Positions 4,622 through 8,003 of a stretch of DNA of 8,003 nt are shown in pieces. The notes under the pieces are model-generated. The model made no database searches. It was given only the letters and a program-made list of their open reading frames with translations, and had not been told where the DNA came from. The stretch comes from Acidobacteriota bacterium (lineage in GTDB: Bacteria > Acidobacteriota > Vicinamibacteria > Vicinamibacterales > JACQTH01): the NCBI GenBank assembly GCA_016210935.1, contig JACQTH010000519.1, positions 1 to 8,003 on the forward strand, read 5' to 3'. The position numbers and the translations under genes were made by a program. Within the stretch, counting starts at the first letter, position 1. Each line of letters begins with the position of its first letter.

Positions 4622-5863
4622 TCAGCCCCGCGCCGGTTGCGTCTTACGCGCAAGCATCGCCTCGACGCGATCGAGGAGCTCGCTGGCGATCTCGCGCTTT
4701 GAGCGGATGGCAGGAACGTCGCGTCCGGGTGCAGGACCAAAGTCCTGCGTTCCATCATCGATAAACGTGACTGCGTTCGTGTCGACCTCGAACCCCGCGC
4801 CTTCGCGCGAGATGTCATTCGCGACGATGAGATCGACTTTCTTCCGCCGAAGCTTTTCGCGCGCTTTGGCGTCGACCGCGGACGTCTCTGCCGCAAAACC
4901 GATCAGCAGCGGCCGCTCGCGTCCGGCTGTCGATCGCCACTGGCCGAGATCGCCGAGGATGTCGGGCGTCCGCTCGAGCGCCAGGACGAGGCCATCCGCC
5001 TGCTTCGGCATCTTTTCCGTTTCGGTTCGTCGCGGGGTGTAATCCGCGACCGCAGCGGCCATGATGACGGCGTCCACGTCAGGTGCGCGATGCATGACCA
5101 CCGCGTGCATTTCGGCGGCGCGTCTGACCCGGACGACCTCGACGGCGGGCGGCGGCTGCAGTGCAGTCGGACCGGTCACCAGCACGACTTCCCCCCCACG
5201 CGTCGCCGCCTCCGTCGCAATCGCGTAACCCATTTTGCCGCTCGATCGATTGCTGATGAAACGAACCGGGTCGAGGTCCTCGTAGGTCGGGCCGGCCGTC
5301 ACCAGGACCTTCCGGCCCTTGAGCGAGCCCGCGGAATGAAGCACCGCCTCGGCCGCGCGAACGACGGCTTCGGGCTCGGCGAGACGCCCCTTTCCAATCC
5401 AGCCGCAGGCGAGGTAGCCGGCGCCGGGCTCGACCACGTGCACCCCCCGCGCGACGAGCGAGGCGAGATTGTGCTGCACGGCCTCATGCTCGAGCATGTT
5501 GGTGTTCATGGCCGGCGCGATCACCACCGGAGCTTTCGTGGCCAGATACAAGGACGACAGAAAGTCGTCCGCGACGCCATTCGCAAACTTCCCGATGATG
5601 TTCGCGGTCGCGGGTGCGACGACGAGCAGGCTCGCGGCGGTGGCGAGCGAGATGTGCTCGATATCGGCGTTCGCCCCTTCCGCGAACTGGCTCGTAATAA
5701 CTCGGCGGCGGGTGATGGCCTCGAAGGTCAGCGGCCCGACGAACCTGCGAGCCGATCGCGTCATGATCGCAACGACGTCGTGGCCGTTGTTCTGCAGTCC
5801 GCGGGCGATCTCGACCGCTTTATAAGCGCCAATCCCGCCGCAGACGCCGAGGGCGATAAGCAT
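4622..5863 (-). CDS. coaBC: Bifunctional phosphopantothenoylcysteine decarboxylase / phosphopantothenate-cysteine ligase
   Basis: Makes 4'-phosphopantetheine for coenzyme A: the CoaB half joins cysteine to 4'-phosphopantothenate and the FMN-dependent CoaC half decarboxylates the product. In the 413-residue reading, CoaC covers about 1-180: GVCGGIGAYKA at 6-16, catalytic His70 (EHISLA), PAMNTNM at 117-123, and the clamp ACGWIGKGRL with Cys153. CoaB follows: VTAGPTYEDLDPVRFISNRSSGKMG at 188-212 (key Asn205), AAAVADYTP at 269-277, Lys284/Lys287 and GFEVDTN at 357-363. Length is normal for the fusion. Start ATG 5861-5863 is preferred because the family begins just before the GxxGGI loop; GTG 5870-5872 is an in-frame alternative, and neither has a strong Shine-Dalgarno. 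Residues 373-378 come from an in-frame palindrome just before the conserved SKRE helix. Ends at TGA 4622-4624. Confidence 0.97.
   Translation of the reverse strand: MLIALGVCGGIGAYKAVEIARGLQNNGHDVVAIMTRSARRFVGPLTFEAITRRRVITSQFAEGANADIEHISLATAASLLVVAPATANIIGKFANGVADDFLSSLYLATKAPVVIAPAMNTNMLEHEAVQHNLASLVARGVHVVEPGAGYLACGWIGKGRLAEPEAVVRAAEAVLHSAGSLKGRKVLVTAGPTYEDLDPVRFISNRSSGKMGYAIATEAATRGGEVVLVTGPTALQPPPAVEVVRVRRAAEMHAVVMHRAPDVDAVIMAAAVADYTPRRTETEKMPKQADGLVLALERTPDILGDLGQWRSTAGRERPLLIGFAAETSAVDAKAREKLRRKKVDLIVANDISREGAGFEVDTNAVTFIDDGTQDFGPAPGRDVPAIRSKREIASELLDRVEAMLARKTQPARG
4731..4748. repeat. Short palindrome inside coaBC, coding copy of a dispersed element
   Basis: GCAGGAC-CAAA-GTCCTGC has a 7-base perfect stem and matches the intergenic copy at 4563-4580 at 17 of 18 positions. 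It is read through as CoaBC residues 373-378 (QDFGPA within DGTQDFGPAPGRD), in the variable loop between the last strand of the CoaB domain and the conserved C-terminal SKRE helix. The true element may be longer than the matched core. Confidence 0.75.
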
Positions 5864-5890
5864 TGAGCACACTCAGCGAGCACACACTCT

Positions 5891-5966
5891 CGGGGTTCGG
5901 GATTCGGGGTTCGGGATTCGTGTGAAATTCGTCTTTCGAACCCCGAATCCCAAATCCCGAACCCCG
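5891..5966. repeat. Heptamer-built long hairpin between rpoZ and coaBC
   Basis: The left arm 5891-5920 is four heptamers alternating CGGGGTT and CGGGATT; the right arm 5937-5966 is its reverse complement at 27 of 30 positions, around a 16-base loop. It occupies most of the 122-base gap between rpoZ and coaBC. The same unit makes up the repeat at 666-768. A stem this long could weaken transcription or protect the upstream mRNA end, but there is no clear U-tract. Confidence 0.8.
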
Positions 5967-5985
5967 GGTCTATTGCACTCCTCGC

Positions 5986-6216
5986 CTAGCCTTCCGCCGC
6001 CGCCGTTTCTCCCACAGGCGCCCGCGCAGGCACCCTTGTCGTCGTTTCCGTGCCCTCCGGCGCGACCAGACCCTCGATGACCTCTCGTTGCGCCGTCGTC
6101 ACCGGCTTGATGGTGCCGGTCACGCGCGGCTGCGCGCCTCTCATGAGCTGTCGCGCGCGCGCGCCGGCCACCACCACGAACTCGAATGAATTCGGAAGCT
6201 TCGATCGATCGATCAC
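5986..6216 (-). CDS. rpoZ: DNA-directed RNA polymerase omega subunit
   Basis: Omega helps assemble RNA polymerase by holding beta-prime and, in proteobacteria, forms part of a ppGpp site. The 76-residue reading has the family core: an N-terminal helix (MIDRSKLPNSFEFVVVAGARARQLMRG, 1-27) aligning with the RF.LV..A..RARQ region, then TIKPVTTAQREVIEGLV at 35-51, and a Thr/Ala/Pro-rich tail. Start choice is uncertain. GTG 6214-6216 is chosen because AAGG lies five bases upstream; GTG 6220-6222 would add two residues. The frame also runs back to GTG 6340-6342, adding 42 residues (with SEPWEAAGVGP) that fall in a degenerate duplication of the gmk end and do not resemble omega. It follows gmk, a common order. 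Ends at TAG 5986-5988. Confidence 0.9.
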   Translation of the reverse strand: MIDRSKLPNSFEFVVVAGARARQLMRGAQPRVTGTIKPVTTAQREVIEGLVAPEGTETTTRVPARAPVGETAAAEG

Positions 6217-6260
6217 AGGCACCTTCTTTATTTGATCGCGGCGGGGCCCCACCCCCGCCG

Positions 6261-6401
6261 CCTCCCACGGCTCGCTCGCACTCGCCGCGGTGATTCGTGA
6301 CAACGATCCGCTTAGTGCGGCAACACCGGCTGCACCCCCCACGACCTCCCACGGCTCGCGTGCGTTCGCCGCGCTAATTCGAGACCGCGATCCGCTTGGT
6401 G
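6261..6401. repeat. Degenerate direct duplication of the gmk 3' end in the rpoZ leader
   Basis: Bases 6261-6317 match 6345-6401 at 47 of 57 positions, an offset of 84 bases. The 6345-6401 copy includes the last nine gmk codons and its stop, plus downstream sequence; the other copy lies non-coding between gmk and rpoZ. The best-kept parts are CCTCCCACGGCTCGC and GATCCGCTT. The region next to it (6241-6265) is G-rich on the minus strand. Confidence 0.75.
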
Positions 6402-7021
6402 AAACTCTCCAGGATCCGCTTCGCGTCCAACTCCATGGCCTCGCGCCGGGCGCATTCGGCGACGACGATGGAGCGCAGGCGCTCGACCGCGGGCTCGAGA
6501 TGGTCGTTGATCACGAGATAGTCGTATTCACGATAGGCGCCCACCTCGTCTCTCGCCACGGCCAGTCGCCGCCGGATCTGGGGCTCGTCATCCCGGCTTC
6601 GCCCTCTGAGCCGCTGTTCCAGAATCTCGAACGACGGCGGGAGGACGAAGATCGACGTTGCCGGGATCCGGCCCTGCCGTACGCGACGAGCGCCCTGAAC
6701 GTCGATGACCAGCACGAGGTCCTCACCGCGCGCCAGCACCTGCTCCGTATCGGCGCGAGACGTGCCATACAGATTGCCGAAGACGTCCGCCCATTCCATG
6801 AACGCACCGGTCCGGATCATCGCCTCGAACTGCTCTCGGCTGATGAAGTGATAGTCGACACCGTCGGCCTCGCCCGGCCGCATCGGCCGCGACGTGTACG
6901 ACCTCGACATGCGCAGGTTCGGCACCCGCTCGACGAGCCGCTCCACCAGGGTCGTCTTGCCGGTCCCGGAGGGCGCCGAAACCACGAATAGCAGGCCCCG
7001 CCGGCGCGACTCACTCGACAT
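6374..7021 (-). CDS. gmk: Guanylate kinase
   Basis: Phosphorylates GMP to GDP with ATP, an essential step of guanine nucleotide supply. The 215-residue protein has the P-loop APSGTGKTT at 16-24; GMP-binding residues in SYTSRPMRPGE (41-51), Tyr57, Glu76 and NLYGTS (83-88); the DVQG strand end at 107-110; the LID region RLRGRSRDDEPQIRRRL at 137-153; and YDYLVIND at 166-173. Length is typical. The start ATG 7019-7021 lies inside the end of yicC, an 11-base overlap that argues for translational coupling, with AGG six bases upstream. The C-terminal tail after about residue 200 (LDAKRILESFTKRIAVSN) is variable, and the DNA coding its last residues is duplicated downstream. Ends at TAG 6374-6376. 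Confidence 0.97.
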   Translation of the reverse strand: MSSESRRRGLLFVVSAPSGTGKTTLVERLVERVPNLRMSRSYTSRPMRPGEADGVDYHFISREQFEAMIRTGAFMEWADVFGNLYGTSRADTEQVLARGEDLVLVIDVQGARRVRQGRIPATSIFVLPPSFEILEQRLRGRSRDDEPQIRRRLAVARDEVGAYREYDYLVINDHLEPAVERLRSIVVAECARREAMELDAKRILESFTKRIAVSN

Positions 7022-7904
7022 TCTGGACCTGCTCCCGCATCTTTTCGAGCTCGGCCTTGGCGGCCACGATGAGCTCCGACACCTGCAGGCCGTCGGCCTT
7101 GGACCCCATCGTATTCACTTCGCGGTTCATTTCCTGAAGCAGGAAGTCGAGCTTGCGCCCGCAGGGCTCGGCGCTTTCACTCAGGATACCCCATTGCTCG
7201 ACGTGGCCGCGAAACCGCACCACCTCTTCGCTAATGTCCGACCGGGCCGCCATTTTGACGACTTCCTGCGCGACAGCGGCTGGATCGAGCTGCAGGTCGC
7301 TCGTCAGCTCGCGCACGCGCTCGCCGAGCCGGACGATCAGTGCCGCCTCCCCATCCTTTGCTGCCCGTGCAATCCCGTCAACCAGATCGGCCACGGCGGC
7401 GCGCCGGCGCCGCAGGTCCTGAGCGAGGAAGCCCCCCTCACGTTTTCGCATCGCATCCAGGGCCACCAGCGCCTCCTCGACGGCCTCCAGCGTTCGCCCG
7501 GCCACGTGCGCGGCCAAGTCAGCGTCCTGTTCGAGCGGCTGCTCCCTGATCGTGAACGCCTGCGGCAGGCGCAGCAGGTCGCCTGGCGTCAGCGATCCCT
7601 GTAGCAGGCCACGCTCGCGGGCCTGATTCATGGCCGTGCCGATTGCCGTGAGGATCGAATCGTTCAGCTCGACCTGCACCGGCGACGGCTGCCGGAGCTG
7701 CACCTGCACCGACAGCTCCACGCGGCCGCGCGCGGCGTAGCGCTGCACGAGGGCACGGAGCTGGGCCTCCAGCTCGGCCAGCGACGGCGGGGTGCGAAAC
7801 TGCATGTCCAGATAGCGGTGGTTCACGGATCGCACCGTCACGCCGATCGTGACCCGCTCGTCCTCCCGCGTCAGCGATGCGAATCCGGTCATGCTCTTGA
7901 TCAT
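7011..7904 (-). CDS. yicC: YicC/YloC-family endoribonuclease
   Basis: A 297-residue member of the YicC/YloC family, whose members have been shown to act as endoribonucleases in RNA turnover. Seen: the diagnostic N-terminal MTGF at 5-8, SVNHRYLD at 26-33, ARGRVELSV at 58-66, a helical middle region rich in Ala/Arg, and the conserved C-terminal block RSDISEEVVRFRGH (221-234) with GRKLDFLLQEMNREVNTMGSKA (249-270). Length is normal. Start ATG 7902-7904 overlaps the upstream exporter stop (ATGA); AAGGAG lies rather far upstream, about 14 bases. An ATG four codons in (MTGF) is an alternative start. Immediately upstream of gmk, with which it overlaps, as in many bacteria. Ends at TGA 7011-7013. Confidence 0.95.
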   Translation of the reverse strand: MIKSMTGFASLTREDERVTIGVTVRSVNHRYLDMQFRTPPSLAELEAQLRALVQRYAARGRVELSVQVQLRQPSPVQVELNDSILTAIGTAMNQARERGLLQGSLTPGDLLRLPQAFTIREQPLEQDADLAAHVAGRTLEAVEEALVALDAMRKREGGFLAQDLRRRRAAVADLVDGIARAAKDGEAALIVRLGERVRELTSDLQLDPAAVAQEVVKMAARSDISEEVVRFRGHVEQWGILSESAEPCGRKLDFLLQEMNREVNTMGSKADGLQVSELIVAAKAELEKMREQVQNVE

Positions 7905-8003
7905 GGCGCCGGCGTCAGCTCCTTACCCACCAATTGCAGCGCGTGCAGTCGCGCGTACGTGCCGTCGGGCCGCGCCAGCAGCTCGTCGTGGCGTCCCATC
8001 TCC
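7901..8003 (-). CDS. ABC exporter, C-terminal end (5' truncated)
   Basis: Only the last 33 codons are in the window. They read EMGRHDELLARPDGTYARLH and then a short tail ending QLVGKELTPAP before TGA 7901-7903. The G.H.ELL....G.YA.L pattern is the usual end of the ATPase domain of fused membrane/ATPase ABC exporters of the MsbA/multidrug type. The substrate cannot be told from this piece. Its stop overlaps the yicC start codon (ATGA), so it is likely the upstream member of the same operon. Confidence 0.8.
   Translation of the reverse strand, partial: EMGRHDELLARPDGTYARLHALQLVGKELTPAP

Noticed and set aside
6203..6214. Three tandem GATC at the start of rpoZ as a methylation-controlled site
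   Set aside because: They fall in codons for the conserved IDRS residues of omega, so coding constraint explains them; nothing else supports regulation.
6240..6265. G-rich minus-strand stretch as a G-quadruplex in the rpoZ leader
   Set aside because: Only three runs of three or more G are present, short of the usual four-run pattern; a two-tier form cannot be excluded but is not supported.
6217..6342. N-terminal extension of the omega subunit by 42 residues
   Set aside because: It lies in the duplicated gmk-end sequence, has no similarity to omega that I can see, and its GTG has a Shine-Dalgarno-like GGGAGG only two bases away.

Overview
The window is GC-rich, tightly packed bacterial chromosome dominated by one long minus-strand run of housekeeping genes. 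Reading with transcription (right to left), the order is: the tail of an ABC exporter, yicC, gmk (guanylate kinase), rpoZ (RNA polymerase omega), coaBC (coenzyme A synthesis), an antitoxin-toxin pair, a type 4 iron-sulfur uracil-DNA glycosylase, and priA (replication restart helicase). One plus-strand gene, the C-terminal part of an M50/site-2-type membrane protease, enters from the left edge and converges on priA. The yicC-gmk-rpoZ-coaBC-priA order is a widespread bacterial synteny. The protein styles and the kinds of short palindromic repeats suggest an acidobacterial relative (Vicinamibacteria-like). That assignment is a recollection-based inference and was not tested.

Region by region: 1-636 membrane protease C-terminus; 637-787 convergent intergenic gap with a heptamer-built inverted repeat; 788-2986 priA; 2987-3080 a gap made almost wholly of an octamer-built inverted repeat; 3081-3806 uracil-DNA glycosylase; 3823-4391 toxin-antitoxin operon with a likely operator over the antitoxin start; 4392-4621 gap with two unrelated palindromic repeats; 4622-5863 coaBC; 5864-5985 gap with a second heptamer-built hairpin; 5986-6216 rpoZ; 6217-6373 gap holding a degenerate copy of the gmk 3' end; 6374-7021 gmk; 7011-7904 yicC; 7901-8003 ABC exporter tail. 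Overlaps (4 bases between the exporter and yicC, 11 bases between yicC and gmk, 4 bases between antitoxin and toxin) indicate translational coupling within operons.

The genes themselves are mostly familiar. The striking part is the load of small palindromic elements from at least five sequence types, and the fact that three of them lie in frame inside essential genes: two in priA, one of these splitting the zinc-binding module, and one in coaBC. The coaBC element matches an intergenic element about 170 bases away at 17 of 18 positions, which is direct evidence of a dispersed family that enters coding sequence without breaking the frame. I found no CRISPR array, tRNA, rRNA, transposase or phage gene.
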